From assembly GCF_012395815.1 (NCBI RefSeq), contig NZ_JAAZQQ010000004.1, forward strand, positions 1 through 64,000: a DNA stretch of 64,000 nt, given 5' to 3'. Below the pieces are notes generated by a model. It had not been told where the DNA came from. It did no database searches and saw only the letters and a list, made by a program, of their open reading frames with translations. Source of the DNA: Roseicyclus persicicus. Lineage in GTDB: Bacteria > Pseudomonadota > Alphaproteobacteria > Rhodobacterales > Rhodobacteraceae. Position 1 is the first letter of the stretch; each line of letters opens with the position of its first letter. This document shows positions 24,909 to 35,064 of this stretch, piece after piece. A program made the position numbers and the translations under genes.

Positions 24909-25558
24909 AGGACGTCCTGATCGTGGAAGACCTGAGCGAGACGCGCCAGTGGCTGGCCGGCCTCGTGCGCGCGGCCTTCGAGGGCTGCACCGTGCACGAG
25001 GCGACCGACACCCGCTCGGGCCTCGCGCAGCTGGCGGCGCGGACCTACGACCTCGCCCTCATCGACCTCGGCCTGCCGGACGGCTCGGGGCTCGACGTTC
25101 TGCGGCGGCTGCACCAGACCGCGCCCGAGACGCTGGCGGTGGTGACGACGGTGATGGGCGACGACGCCTCGATCGTCGGCGCGCTGTCGGCGGGGGCGCA
25201 GGGCTACCTGCTCAAGGAACAGCCCGAGGCGCTCCTGACCCGGCAACTGCGGCAGCTGACGCTGGGCATCCCGGCGCTGTCGCCCTCGGTCGCGCGCCGG
25301 ATCATGGAACATTTCCGCCGCACCGGACCCATCGCCGAGGAGGAGACGCTGACCCAGCGCGAGCGCGAGGTGCTGGCGCTGATCGGGCGCGGCCTGCGCA
25401 ACGGCGAGGCGGCGCAGGCGCTCGGCCTCGCGGAAAGCACGGTCGCCGGCTACATCAAGGAGATCTACCGCAAGCTTGGCATCTCGTCCCGCGCCGAGGC
25501 GTCCTGGCACGCGGTGCGCTACGGTCTGGACGACCCCTCGAGGACCCGGCGCGACTGA
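24905..25558 (+). CDS. NarL/LuxR-type response regulator
   Basis: A 217-residue two-component regulator. The receiver domain has acidic VEDL near residue 8, the phosphoacceptor Asp 54 (LALIDLGLPDGSG), and Lys in GYLLKEQPEAL. The C-terminal LuxR-type HTH is LTQREREVLALIGRGLRNGE followed by LAESTVAGYIKEIYRKLGIS. It overlaps the kinase stop by 4 bp and ends 19 bp before the convergent mannitol dehydrogenase gene. Targets cannot be seen; the neighbouring exported-protein gene is one candidate. Confidence 0.9.
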   Translation: MKDVLIVEDLSETRQWLAGLVRAAFEGCTVHEATDTRSGLAQLAARTYDLALIDLGLPDGSGLDVLRRLHQTAPETLAVVTTVMGDDASIVGALSAGAQGYLLKEQPEALLTRQLRQLTLGIPALSPSVARRIMEHFRRTGPIAEEETLTQREREVLALIGRGLRNGEAAQALGLAESTVAGYIKEIYRKLGISSRAEASWHAVRYGLDDPSRTRRD

Positions 25559-25577
25559 CGCGCGGCGGGGCCTGCGA

Positions 25578-27065
25578 TCAGCGTCCCTGCAGGTAGGCCT
25601 CGAGCGTCGCCCCGGTGCCCGTCTCCGCCAGCAGGGCCAGCCAGCCGGCAAACGCCTCGGCAAAGCGCGGCTCGGCGGCCAGCGGGCCGTAGATCGCGGC
25701 CTGCTCCAGCCACGCCTGCGGGCGGTCGCGGGCCGCCCGCGCGGCGGCGACCAGATCGGGCCAGGCGGGGTCGTTCGCCTCGATCGCGCTGCCGTCCTCG
25801 CGGGTGCCTGCGCACATCCGCGCCCAGAGCGCCTCGACCAGCGCCAGCCCCTGCACCGGGCCGCCCGCCGCCAGCGCGTCGCGCAGGATCGGCAGCACGA
25901 AGCCCGGGTGCCGCGACGACCCGTCGAAGGCCACCCGGCGCACCGTGTCGCGGATCGCGGGGTTGGCAAATCGACGCTCGATCAACGACAGGTAGTCCGC
26001 CGGCGCGGTGCCGGGCACGGCGGCGACGTAGGGCAGGATTTCCTCGGTCTGCACCTTGCGGAACATGGCCGAGATCGCCGGATGCGCCATGCAGTCGGCG
26101 ATGGTCGGCACCGACAGGAGCTCGCCCGCGTTCGCCAGCACCTGATGACCCGCGTTCAGGATGCGGATCTTCATCATCTCGTAGCCGTGCACGTCGTCGG
26201 TGAAGGTCGCGCCCACCCGGTCCCAGTCGGGGCGGCCGGCGCAGAACGCATCCTCGATCACCCATTGCCGGTAGTTCTCGTGCGTGACCGGGGCGGCGTC
26301 GGCGATGCCCATCTCGCGCACCAGCGCCAGCTCGGCCGGGCCGGTGGCGGGCACGATGCAGTCGACCATCGAGTTGGGAAAGGCGCCCTCGGCCTCGATC
26401 CAGTCGGCAAGGCCCTGGTCCGTCAGCCGCGCCAGCCCCACCACCACCTGCCGCAGGATCGCGCCGTTGCCGCGCAGGTTGTCGCAGGACATCCCCGTGA
26501 ACGGCCCCAGCCCCGCCGCGCGCCGCAGGCCCAGCGCCGCCACCATCGCGCCGAAGGCCGTGCGCGGCACGTCGGGATGGGCCGCGTCATGGGCGATGTC
26601 GGGGTGCGTGGTGTCGAGGCCGCCGGTGGCCGGGTCGATGTAGTAGCCGCCCTCGGTCACGGTCAGCGCGACGATGCGGATCGCGGGGTCGGCCATGGCG
26701 CGGATCAGGGCGCCGTTGCCGTCCTCGATCGGCAGGTAGTCGATCATCGCCCCCGTCACCTCGGCCGAGCGGTGGTCGGGCGACAGCTCGATCAGCGTGG
26801 TCAGGCAATCCTGGGCCAGAAGCCGGTCGCGCATGGCCGCGTCGTAGGGCCGGACGCCCGCGCCCAGGATGGCCCAGTCCTGCGCCAGCCCCTGCTGCAT
26901 CAGCCGGTGGGTATACCACGCCTGGTGCGCGCGGTGGAAATTGCCCAGCCCGATGTGGACGATGCCGGGGGTCAGGCGCGCGCGGTCATAGGCCGGGCGG
27001 GCCACGCCCTCGGGCAGGTCGGCCAGCATCGCGTCGGAGAGCGGGGTGGGGCGGGCCACGGTCAT
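25578..27065 (-). CDS. mtlK: Mannitol 2-dehydrogenase
   Basis: A 495-residue polyol-specific long-chain dehydrogenase, oxidising D-mannitol (and D-arabitol in some homologues) to the ketose with NAD. IVHIGLGNFHRAHQAWYTHR is the cofactor-binding start and MKIRILNAGHQVLANAGELL holds the catalytic K-x5-N-x2-H motif. Its ATG shares a base with the smoS stop (TGATG). It ends the polyol operon; fructose and xylulose formed would enter central metabolism, the latter via the divergent xylulokinase. Confidence 0.93.
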   Translation of the reverse strand: MTVARPTPLSDAMLADLPEGVARPAYDRARLTPGIVHIGLGNFHRAHQAWYTHRLMQQGLAQDWAILGAGVRPYDAAMRDRLLAQDCLTTLIELSPDHRSAEVTGAMIDYLPIEDGNGALIRAMADPAIRIVALTVTEGGYYIDPATGGLDTTHPDIAHDAAHPDVPRTAFGAMVAALGLRRAAGLGPFTGMSCDNLRGNGAILRQVVVGLARLTDQGLADWIEAEGAFPNSMVDCIVPATGPAELALVREMGIADAAPVTHENYRQWVIEDAFCAGRPDWDRVGATFTDDVHGYEMMKIRILNAGHQVLANAGELLSVPTIADCMAHPAISAMFRKVQTEEILPYVAAVPGTAPADYLSLIERRFANPAIRDTVRRVAFDGSSRHPGFVLPILRDALAAGGPVQGLALVEALWARMCAGTREDGSAIEANDPAWPDLVAAARAARDRPQAWLEQAAIYGPLAAEPRFAEAFAGWLALLAETGTGATLEAYLQGR

Positions 27066-27834
27066 CAGCTCATCCATTGGCCGCCATCGACATTGTAGCA
27101 CTGCGCCACGATGTAGTCGGCCTCGTCCGAGGCGAGGAAGATCGCCATGCCGGTCAGGTCCTCGGCCCGGCCCATCCGGCCGTAGGGCACGCCCTCGCCC
27201 ACTTCCTTCTTCTTCTGCCCCGGCGCCTTGCCCTCGTACTTCGCGAAGAAGGCGTCGACCCCGTCCCAGTGCTCGCCATCGACCACGCCGGGCGCGATGG
27301 CGTTCACGTTGATGCCGTGGCGGATCAGGTTCAGCCCCGCCGACTGGGTCAGGCTGATGACCGCGGCCTTGGTGGCGCAGTAGACGGCGACCAGCGGCTC
27401 GCCGCGGCGGCCGGCCTGGGACGCCATGTTGATGATGCGGCCGCGGATGCCGTGGTCGATCATGTGGCGGGCGACGGCCTGCATCGTGAACAGCGTCCCG
27501 GCCACGTTGATGTCGAACACGCGCTGGTAGTCGGCGCGCTCGATCTCGACGATGGGGGCGGCGCTGAAGATCGCGGCGTTGTTGATCAGGATGTCGATCC
27601 GGCCCAGCGCGGCCACGGTCTCGGCCACGGCGGCGTCGATGCTGTCCTGCTTCGTCACGTCCAGGGCCACGGCGATGGCGGCCGGGCCGATCTCGGCGGC
27701 CGTGGCGCGGGCCCGGGCGATGTCGATGTCGGCGATGGCGACGCGCGCGCCTTCGCGCACATAGGCCTCGGCGAAGGCGCGGCCGATGCCGCGGGCGGCC
27801 CCGGTGATCAGGGCGGATTTGCCGGCAAGTCGTG

Positions 27835-27838
<4 letters not shown>
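27065..27838 (-). CDS. smoS: Sorbitol dehydrogenase, short-chain type
   Basis: A 257-residue SDR, close to the length of Rhodobacter Smo[16 protein letters not shown] is the NAD site, NNAAIF the structural motif, Ser in [10 protein letters not shown], and the catalytic YCATKAAVI (YxxxK). It oxidises D-glucitol to D-fructose and often galactitol to tagatose. ATG 27838 overlaps the smoK stop by 4 bp; the longer frame upstream lies inside smoK. The position between smoK and mtlK matches the smo operon. Confidence 0.92.
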
Positions 27839-28839
<1,001 letters not shown>

Positions 28840-28851
28840 TCCGGTCGCTCC

Positions 28852-29682
28852 TTACTTAACCGCGCCGAAGGTCAGGCCGCGGACGAGTTGTTTCTGGCTG
28901 AACCAGCCGAGGATGAGGATCGGCGCGATGGCCATGGTCGAGGCCGCCGACAGCTTGGCGTAGAACAGGCCCTCGGGGCTGGAGTAGCTGGCGATGAAGG
29001 CCGTGAGCGGCGCCGCATTGGCGGCCGTCAGGTTCAGCGTCCAGAACGCCTCGTTCCAGGCGAGGATGACGTTCAGCAGGATCGTCGACGCGATGCCGGG
29101 GATCGCCATGGGCGTGAGGACGAAAAGGATCTCCTCCTTCAGGCCCGCCCCGTCCATCCGCGCGGCCTCGAGGATCTCGCCCGGGATCTCGCGGAAATAG
29201 GTGTAGAGCATCCAGACGATGATCGGCAGGTTGATGAGCATCAGGATCACGATCAGGCCGATGCGGGTGTCCAGAAGCCCCAGCTCCACGAAGATCAGCG
29301 AGATCGGGTAGAGCACGCCCACGGCCGGCAGCATCTTGGTCGAGAGCATCCACAACAGGATGTCCTTGGTCCGCTTGGACGGGACGAAGGCCATCGACCA
29401 GGCCGCCGGCACCGCGATCAGGATGCCCAAGAGCGTCGAGCCCCCCGCGATGATGACCGAGTTCCACAGGAACCGCATGTAGTCGGACCGCTCCTGCACG
29501 ACGGCGTAGTTTTCCAGCGTGAACTCGAACCCCCAGAACAGGGGCGGGTTGTTGATCGCCTGCGCCTCGGTCTTGAAGCTGGTCAGGATCGTCCAGAAGA
29601 TCGGGAAGAAGATCAGGAGGCCGACAAGCCACGCCAGTGTCGTCGTGGCGATCTTGCGGCGGGTCGAAACTGCGCGTGCCAT
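28852..29682 (-). CDS. smoG: Polyol ABC transporter permease
   Basis: A 276-residue MalG-type inner-membrane permease with six predicted TM segments (first TLAWLVGLLIFFPIFWTIL). The EAA loop contacting the ATPase is EILEAARMDGAGLKEEILFV. It pairs with SmoF to form the channel. ATG 29682 lies 10 bp after the smoF stop. Confidence 0.93.
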   Translation of the reverse strand: MARAVSTRRKIATTTLAWLVGLLIFFPIFWTILTSFKTEAQAINNPPLFWGFEFTLENYAVVQERSDYMRFLWNSVIIAGGSTLLGILIAVPAAWSMAFVPSKRTKDILLWMLSTKMLPAVGVLYPISLIFVELGLLDTRIGLIVILMLINLPIIVWMLYTYFREIPGEILEAARMDGAGLKEEILFVLTPMAIPGIASTILLNVILAWNEAFWTLNLTAANAAPLTAFIASYSSPEGLFYAKLSAASTMAIAPILILGWFSQKQLVRGLTFGAVK

Positions 29683-29692
29683 GGTCGTCCCC

Positions 29693-30571
29693 TTACCGGT
29701 CGAGGTTCTTGCCGACGATGCGCATCAGGAAGATGGCAACGATGTTGGCGAGGATGATGGCGTAGACGCCGCCGGCCGAACCGAGGCCGATGTTCTGGCT
29801 GTCCACGACCCGCTGGAAGATCAGGTAGGTCAGTGTGCGGGTGCCGAAGGAACCGCCGGTGGTCACGAAGATCTCGGCGAAGATCGACAGAAGAAAGATG
29901 GTCTGGATCAGGATCACGATGGTGATCGCCCGGCCGAGATGCGGCAGCACGATGAACCAGAACCGCGCCAGCACCGGGGCGCCGTCCATCTCGGCGGCCT
30001 CCAGCTGCTCGCTGTCGAGCGACTGGATCGCGGTCAGCAGGATCAGCGTGGCGAAGGGCAGCCACTGCCAGGACACGATCAGGATGATCGACGGCACCGA
30101 GGCGTCCGACAGCCACGACACCGGGTCGGCCCCGAAGAAGCGCCAGATGTAGGAGAACATCCCGTTCACCGGGTCCATCATCATGTTCTTCCACACCAGC
30201 GCCGACACGGTCGGCATGACGAAGAAGGGCGCGATCACGAGGATGCGGACGATGCCCTGCCCCCACATCGGCTGGTCGAGCAGGATGGCGAGCAGGACGC
30301 CGAGGACCACGGTGATGAGCAGCACGCCGCCCACGATCATCAGGGTCGCCTGCACGCTGGGCCAGAAGGAGCTGGAGCCGATGAAGCGGACGTAGTTCTC
30401 GAAACCGACCCATTCGAGGCCGCGCTCGATGCTGTCGCCGCGCATCGGCAGGTAGCGCGTGAACGAGAACCACAGCGTCATGGTCAGCGGCACGAGCATC
30501 CAGCCAAGCAGGAGGATCACCGCCGGCGCCATCATCAGCCGGGCCGCAGAGCGGGAATGCTGGGTCGCCAT
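29693..30571 (-). CDS. smoF: Polyol ABC transporter permease
   Basis: A 292-residue MalF-type permease with six TM segments (first LMMAPAVILLLGWMLVPLTM). The EAA loop is QLEAAEMDGAPVLARFWFIV. I prefer ATG 30571 to GTG 30580, since the GGAAAGG ribosome site fits only the former. A 105-bp gap to smoE contains a G-rich stretch around 30619-30644 that could form a hairpin reducing expression of the membrane genes relative to the binding protein, as is common in such operons. Confidence 0.92.
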   Translation of the reverse strand: MATQHSRSAARLMMAPAVILLLGWMLVPLTMTLWFSFTRYLPMRGDSIERGLEWVGFENYVRFIGSSSFWPSVQATLMIVGGVLLITVVLGVLLAILLDQPMWGQGIVRILVIAPFFVMPTVSALVWKNMMMDPVNGMFSYIWRFFGADPVSWLSDASVPSIILIVSWQWLPFATLILLTAIQSLDSEQLEAAEMDGAPVLARFWFIVLPHLGRAITIVILIQTIFLLSIFAEIFVTTGGSFGTRTLTYLIFQRVVDSQNIGLGSAGGVYAIILANIVAIFLMRIVGKNLDR

Positions 30572-30676
30572 GGGGGGCACCTTTCCTGTGGGGCGCGTGG
30601 GGCCGCGGAGGTCGGGGGGAAACCGGGGGGGGGGGACGGGGGGCAGCCGTCGGGCCGCCCCCCGCGGGGAGGAAGC

Positions 30677-31993
30677 TCAGCGGTAGCCGGCCGCTTCCAT
30701 CGCGTCGTTGGTCAGGGCCTGCGCGTTCGCCAGCGCCTCCTGCACGGACTGCTGCCCGGCATAGACCTCGGCGAATTCCTGGCTGACCTCGGTGGCGATG
30801 CCCGCGAATTCCGGGATCGCGACGAACTGGATGCCGACATAGGGCACCGGGTCGACCGTCGGGTTGGTCGGGTCGGCGGCCAGGATCGAGCGCAGGGTCA
30901 TGTCGGCGAAGGGCACCGCCTGGTACTCCGGCGTCTCATAGAGCGAGGTGCGCGCGCCCGGGGGCACGTTCGCCCAGCCCTCGTTCGCCGCGACCAGCTC
31001 GATGTACTCGCGCGAGGTGGCCCACTCGATGAACTGCAGCGCGGCGTCGGCCTGCTGGGTGCCCGCCGGGATCGCAAGCGCCCAGGCCCAGAGCCAGTTC
31101 GACCGGCGCTCCACGCCCTCGTGGTTCGGCGCCAGCGCGAAGCCCACGCTGTCAGCGACCGTCGAGTCGGTGGGGTTGGTCACGAAGGACGCGGCCACGG
31201 TGGCGTCGATCCACATGCCGCAGCGGCCCTGCTGGAACAGAGACAGGTTCTCGTTGAAGCCGTTGGTCGCGTAGCCCGGGGGGCCGTAGCTGTTCATCAG
31301 GTCGACGAAGAAGGTCAGCGCCTGTTCCCACTCGGGCTGGTCGAACTGGGCGTTCCACTCCTCGTCGAACCAGCGCGCGCCGAAGGAGTTGGCGGTGACG
31401 GTGATGAAGGCCCCACCCTCGCCCCAGCCCGGCTTGCCGCGCAGGCAGATGCCGTAGATCTCGTTCGCCGGGTCGTTCATGGCGGCGGCCGCCTCGGCGA
31501 TGAATTCCCAGGTCGGCGCCTCGGGCATCTCGAGGCCGGCGGCCTCCATCAGGTCGGTGCGGTACATGACCATCGAGCTTTCGCCGTAGAACGGCGCGGC
31601 GTAAAGCGTGCCGTCGTGGCTCAGGCCGTTGCGCATGGCGGGCAGGATGTCGTCGACGTCATAGGCCTCGGACAGCCCGTCGAGCGGCACCAGCCAGCCG
31701 TTCGCGCCCCAGATCGGCGTCTCGTACATGCCGATGGTCATGATGTCGAACTGGCCGCCGTTGGTGGTGATGTCGGTGGTCACGCGCTGACGCAGCACGT
31801 TTTCCTCGAGCGTCACCCACTCGACCGCGATGCCGGTCTGCTCCGTGAACAGGTTGGTGTAGCCCTGCATCCGGATCATGTCGCCGTTGTTCACGGTGGC
31901 GATGGTGATGGTGGTGTCCTGGGCCGAGGCGGCGGTGGCAAAAAGGCCGAGCGCAAGGGCAGCGGACGCGCGAAGCGCGGTTTTCGGAGACAT
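30677..31993 (-). CDS. smoE: Polyol ABC transporter substrate-binding protein
   Basis: A 438-residue SBP_bac_1 protein of MalE type. The signal peptide is about residues 1-24 (LRASAALALGLFATAASAQD). The start of the mature protein (TTITIATVNNGDMIRMQGYT) and GVAVEWVTLEE-like strands are typical of polyol-binding members; the conserved FVDLMNSYGPPGY and CGMWIDATVAAS are visible. It binds sorbitol or mannitol in the periplasm. It is first in the operon, 74 bp downstream of a perfect LacI-type palindrome. Confidence 0.93.
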   Translation of the reverse strand: MSPKTALRASAALALGLFATAASAQDTTITIATVNNGDMIRMQGYTNLFTEQTGIAVEWVTLEENVLRQRVTTDITTNGGQFDIMTIGMYETPIWGANGWLVPLDGLSEAYDVDDILPAMRNGLSHDGTLYAAPFYGESSMVMYRTDLMEAAGLEMPEAPTWEFIAEAAAAMNDPANEIYGICLRGKPGWGEGGAFITVTANSFGARWFDEEWNAQFDQPEWEQALTFFVDLMNSYGPPGYATNGFNENLSLFQQGRCGMWIDATVAASFVTNPTDSTVADSVGFALAPNHEGVERRSNWLWAWALAIPAGTQQADAALQFIEWATSREYIELVAANEGWANVPPGARTSLYETPEYQAVPFADMTLRSILAADPTNPTVDPVPYVGIQFVAIPEFAGIATEVSQEFAEVYAGQQSVQEALANAQALTNDAMEAAGYR

Positions 31994-32066
31994 CCGTATC
32001 CTCCCTGGTTTGGATGTTATGTGCGGCGAGGCTACGGCGCGCCCCTCCCTCGCGTCAAGTTTTTTC

Positions 32067-32080
32067 TTTACGCGCGTAAA
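32067..32080. promoter_or_regulatory. LacI-family operator, perfect palindrome upstream of smoE
   Basis: TTTACGCGCGTAAA is a 14-bp perfect palindrome between the LacI-family gene's stop and smoE, with the central CG expected of LacI-type sites. It lies 73 bp before the smoE ATG. A near copy lies upstream of the regulator and xylB genes (33195-33208), which supports one regulator for the whole polyol set. Confidence 0.7.
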
Positions 32081-32090
32081 TTTGTGATCG

Positions 32091-33122
32091 TCAGGCAGAG
32101 GCCCGCAGGATCAGCCGGGCGGGGATCAGCGTCTCCTCGCGGGTCTCGAAGCGCCCCCCGGCCTCGATCAGGGAAAACAGCGTTTCCATGCACTTGTCGG
32201 CCACCAGCTCGTACTGGTGGGCGGCCGTGGTCAGCGACGGGCAGGTGAACCGCGAGAAGGGGTGATCGTCGTGCGAGGCCACCCTCAGCGCGCATCCCTC
32301 GCCCCGGCCCACGCGCAACCCGCGCTCGTAGCAGCCCGCGAGAAAGCCGATGGCGAGTCGGTCGTTGCTGCACAGCACCGTGTTCGTGGGGAGCGTGTGG
32401 CGCTCCAGCACCTCGTGCGCGCCGCGGCGCCCGATCTCCTCGAATCCCCAGCCCTCGCCCTCGACCTGCACCACGTGCGGCTCCAGCCCGGCCTCGGCCA
32501 TGACCTTGAGATAGGCGTGGCGGCGCTTGTTGGCGTTGGGGTTGGCGGGGGTGCGCATCTCGAAGAAGCAGGGCGGCGCGCCGGTGCGGCACAGGTAATC
32601 CACCGTCTGCTTGACGAAGCTGAAGTTGTCCGAGCCCACGAAGGCCTCGCCCATCCCCTCGATGTTGCTGTCGAACAGCACGGTGGGCACGTTGCGGCAG
32701 AACCGGTCGATCGCGCCCCGGTCCGACAGCCGGCCCAGCGGCGCCAGGAACACACCCGCGGGTTTCAGCGCGGTCAGGCCCTCCAGGATCTCGCCCTCCA
32801 GCTTCTGCTCGCCATGGGCGCTGTAGAGGATCGGCGTGAACCCCGCGTCGATGCAGCGGCGCTGGATGATGCGCGCGATCTCGGCAAAGAACGGGTCGGC
32901 CAGGTAGGGCACCACGATCCCGACGTTCTTGGTCAGGCTGCGGTTCTGGTTCATCGCGAAGATGTTCGGGCGGAACTCGTAGCGTTCCAGCGCCGCCTCG
33001 ATCCGCTCGCGCGTCTTGGCGCGGACGCTGCCGGGGTCGTTGAAGTATTTCGAGATCGTCGGCCGCGAGAGCCCGCTTGCCGCGGCGAACTCCTCCATGT
33101 TGCGGATCTTCTGGTCACTCAT
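32091..33122 (-). CDS. LacI-family transcriptional regulator of the polyol operon
   Basis: A 343-residue repressor. The N-terminal LacI HTH is NMEEFAAASGLSRPTISKYF, then the hinge region ERYEFRPNIFAMNQNRSLTK. The periplasmic-binding-like ligand domain follows (NVGIVVPYLADPFFAEIARI, VLFDSNIEGM, LCSNDRLAIGFLAG). ATG 33122 is chosen as matching the family start; a longer frame would run over the operator. It lies 97 bp upstream of smoE on the same strand. It most likely represses smoE-mtlK, xylB and itself, released by a polyol or sugar. Confidence 0.88.
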   Translation of the reverse strand: MSDQKIRNMEEFAAASGLSRPTISKYFNDPGSVRAKTRERIEAALERYEFRPNIFAMNQNRSLTKNVGIVVPYLADPFFAEIARIIQRRCIDAGFTPILYSAHGEQKLEGEILEGLTALKPAGVFLAPLGRLSDRGAIDRFCRNVPTVLFDSNIEGMGEAFVGSDNFSFVKQTVDYLCRTGAPPCFFEMRTPANPNANKRRHAYLKVMAEAGLEPHVVQVEGEGWGFEEIGRRGAHEVLERHTLPTNTVLCSNDRLAIGFLAGCYERGLRVGRGEGCALRVASHDDHPFSRFTCPSLTTAAHQYELVADKCMETLFSLIEAGGRFETREETLIPARLILRASA

Positions 33123-33194
33123 GTCTGGCCCCTCGGGGTCGCTGCGGGCGGCTGGCCGGCCATCCCGTCCCCTTCCCATGAAAACCCGCAAAAC

Positions 33195-33208
33195 ATGACG
33201 CGAGTAAA
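33195..33208. promoter_or_regulatory. Second LacI-family operator-like site, between regulator and xylB
   Basis: ATGACGCGAGTAAA matches the perfect palindrome at 32067-32080 in 11 of 14 positions, including the ACGCG-GTAAA core. It stands in the divergent space between the regulator gene (start 33122) and xylB (start 33335), where one bound dimer could control both. Confidence 0.55.
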
Positions 33209-33334
33209 GATTTTTCTTGCACTTTCTTCGGCCTGCCGCTTGGGTGCTGCCCATCGGCGGCCGGTTTCCTGTATGGCTTGAACGCGAGCGGACGGAAAGC
33301 CGGACGCGACACCACAGGGCGGGAAAGGCACGGC

Positions 33335-34792
33335 ATGTATCTCGGACTCGACCTCGGCACCTCGGCCGTCAAGGTCTGCGCGCTCGACGCCGGGGGCCGC
33401 GTCGTCGGCACCGCCGCGGCGGCGCTTTCCGTGTCCCACCCCTTCGACGGCGCAAGCGAGCAGGACTGCGCCGACTGGTGGGCGGCGGTCCGGGCCGCGG
33501 TCACGTCGCTGCCCGCCGAGACCCGCGCCGCGGTCCGCGCCATCGGCCTGTCGGGCCAGATGCACGGCGCCGTGCTGCTCGACGCCGACCGCCGGCCCGT
33601 GCGCCCCGTGATCCTGTGGAACGACGCCCGCGCCGCCGCCGAATGCGCCGAGATGCTGGCCGCCGAGCCCGCCGCCGGGCAGATCTCGGGCGTGCTGCCC
33701 ATGCCGGGCTTCACCGCGCCCAAGCTCCTGTGGCTCGCCCGGCACGAGCCCGAAACCCACGCCCGCATCGCCCATGTCCTCCTGCCCAAGGACTACATCG
33801 GGTTCCGCCTGCACGGGGGCCTCGTCACCGACCCCTCCGATGCCGCCGGCACCTCCTGGCTCGACCAGGGGGCGCGCCGCTGGTCCGACCGGATGTGCGC
33901 CATCAGCGCCACCGACCCCGCCTGGCTGCCGGACCTCCGCCCCGGCACCGAGGCGGCCGGCACGCTCCTGCCCGGGCCTGCCGAAGACCTCGGCCTGCCG
34001 CCCGGCATCCCCGTCGCCGCGGGGGCGGGCGACGCGGCGGCCGGCGCGGTCGGGATCGGCGCCATCGCGGACGGCGACGGCTTCCTGTCGCTCGGCACCT
34101 CGGGCCAGTTGTTCGTGACCACCGCCGCCTACCGGCCCAACCCCGCCAGCCGCATCCACGCCTACGCCCATACTGTCCCGGGCCACTGGTTCCAGATGGC
34201 CGCCATGCTGAACGGCGCCCGGCCGATGGCTTGGCTTGCCGACCTGCTGCGCCGCCCCATCGCCGAGCTGCTGGCCGAGGCCGAAACCGCGCCGGCGGGG
34301 CCGCTGTTCCTGCCCTACCTGACCGGCGAGCGCACGCCGCACGGCGACGCCACGATCCGCGGCGGGTTTGCGGGGCTGGGCGAGACCACCTCGCAGGGCA
34401 GCCTGATGCGCGCCGTGATCGAGGCGGTGGCCTTCACCTTCGCCGACGCGACGGAGGCGCTGGCCGCCGCGGGCACGACGCCCGGCGCGCTCATGGCGAT
34501 CGGCGGCGGCACCCGGAGCGACCTGCTGATGCAGACCATCGCCGACGTGACCGGCTGCCCCATCGGGCGCAGCGACGGCGCCGACATCGGCCCGGCGCTC
34601 GGCGCCGCACGGCTGGCCCGCGTGGCCTCGGGCGAGGCGACGCTGGCCGAGGCGGTGACCAAGCCCGAGATCCGCCGCTGGTTCACCCCGCGGCCCGACG
34701 AGGGCGAGAGGCTCCGCGCCCGCCTCGCCGGCTACCGCGCGCTCTATCCGGCGCTGAAATCCGTGCAGGCGGCGCTCACCCCGCCGCGCTGA
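33335..34792 (+). CDS. xylB: Xylulokinase
   Basis: A 485-residue FGGY-family kinase, phosphorylating D-xylulose (from arabitol or xylitol oxidation). MYLGLDLGTSAVKVCALDAG is the ATP-binding start, IGLSGQMHGAVLLD and VILWNDAR follow, GAGDAAAGAVG holds the catalytic Asp, and FLPYLTGERTPH and AIGGGTRSDLLMQTIADV the C-terminal domain. ATG 33335 is behind GGGAAAGG. It is divergent from the regulator instead of following mtlK. Confidence 0.92.
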   Translation: MYLGLDLGTSAVKVCALDAGGRVVGTAAAALSVSHPFDGASEQDCADWWAAVRAAVTSLPAETRAAVRAIGLSGQMHGAVLLDADRRPVRPVILWNDARAAAECAEMLAAEPAAGQISGVLPMPGFTAPKLLWLARHEPETHARIAHVLLPKDYIGFRLHGGLVTDPSDAAGTSWLDQGARRWSDRMCAISATDPAWLPDLRPGTEAAGTLLPGPAEDLGLPPGIPVAAGAGDAAAGAVGIGAIADGDGFLSLGTSGQLFVTTAAYRPNPASRIHAYAHTVPGHWFQMAAMLNGARPMAWLADLLRRPIAELLAEAETAPAGPLFLPYLTGERTPHGDATIRGGFAGLGETTSQGSLMRAVIEAVAFTFADATEALAAAGTTPGALMAIGGGTRSDLLMQTIADVTGCPIGRSDGADIGPALGAARLARVASGEATLAEAVTKPEIRRWFTPRPDEGERLRARLAGYRALYPALKSVQAALTPPR

Positions 34793-34931
34793 GACCCGGA
34801 TGCGTCGGCCCGGCGGCCAACGGCGGCGCGCATAGGCTGGCGACAGGTCAGGAAACGGCGACGCCCGATGGCCGCGCGCGGCGCGTCTCGGCTTCAGTCA
34901 GCCTGAGCGAATTCGACGGAGAGGGAAGGAG

Positions 34932-35008
34932 TGGCGCACCGGGGAGGATTCGAACCCCCGACCCCTTGATTCGTAGTCAAGTACTCTATCCAACTGAGCT
35001 ACCGGTGC
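34932..35008 (-). tRNA. tRNA-Arg (anticodon ACG)
   Basis: A 77-nt gene on the minus strand, 5' end at 35008. The acceptor stem is GCACCGG/CCGGTGC, the D arm contains AGCTCAGTTGGATAGAGT, the anticodon stem-loop is CTTGA-CTACGAA-TCAAG giving ACG, and the T arm has GTTCGAATCCT. The CCA end is encoded (complement of 34932-34934). In bacteria A34 of this tRNA is normally converted to inosine by TadA to read CGU, CGC and CGA. Confidence 0.96.
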
Positions 35009-35064
35009 GTGAGGGCGGGGTTTAGCGCCGGCTCCCGGGGCTTGCAAGGGAAAAACCGGCCGTC

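Noticed and set aside
35041-35050. A fifth CTTGCAAG-type palindrome near the tRNA-Arg gene
   Set aside because: Only the 8-base core is present; the flanking bases are not complementary.
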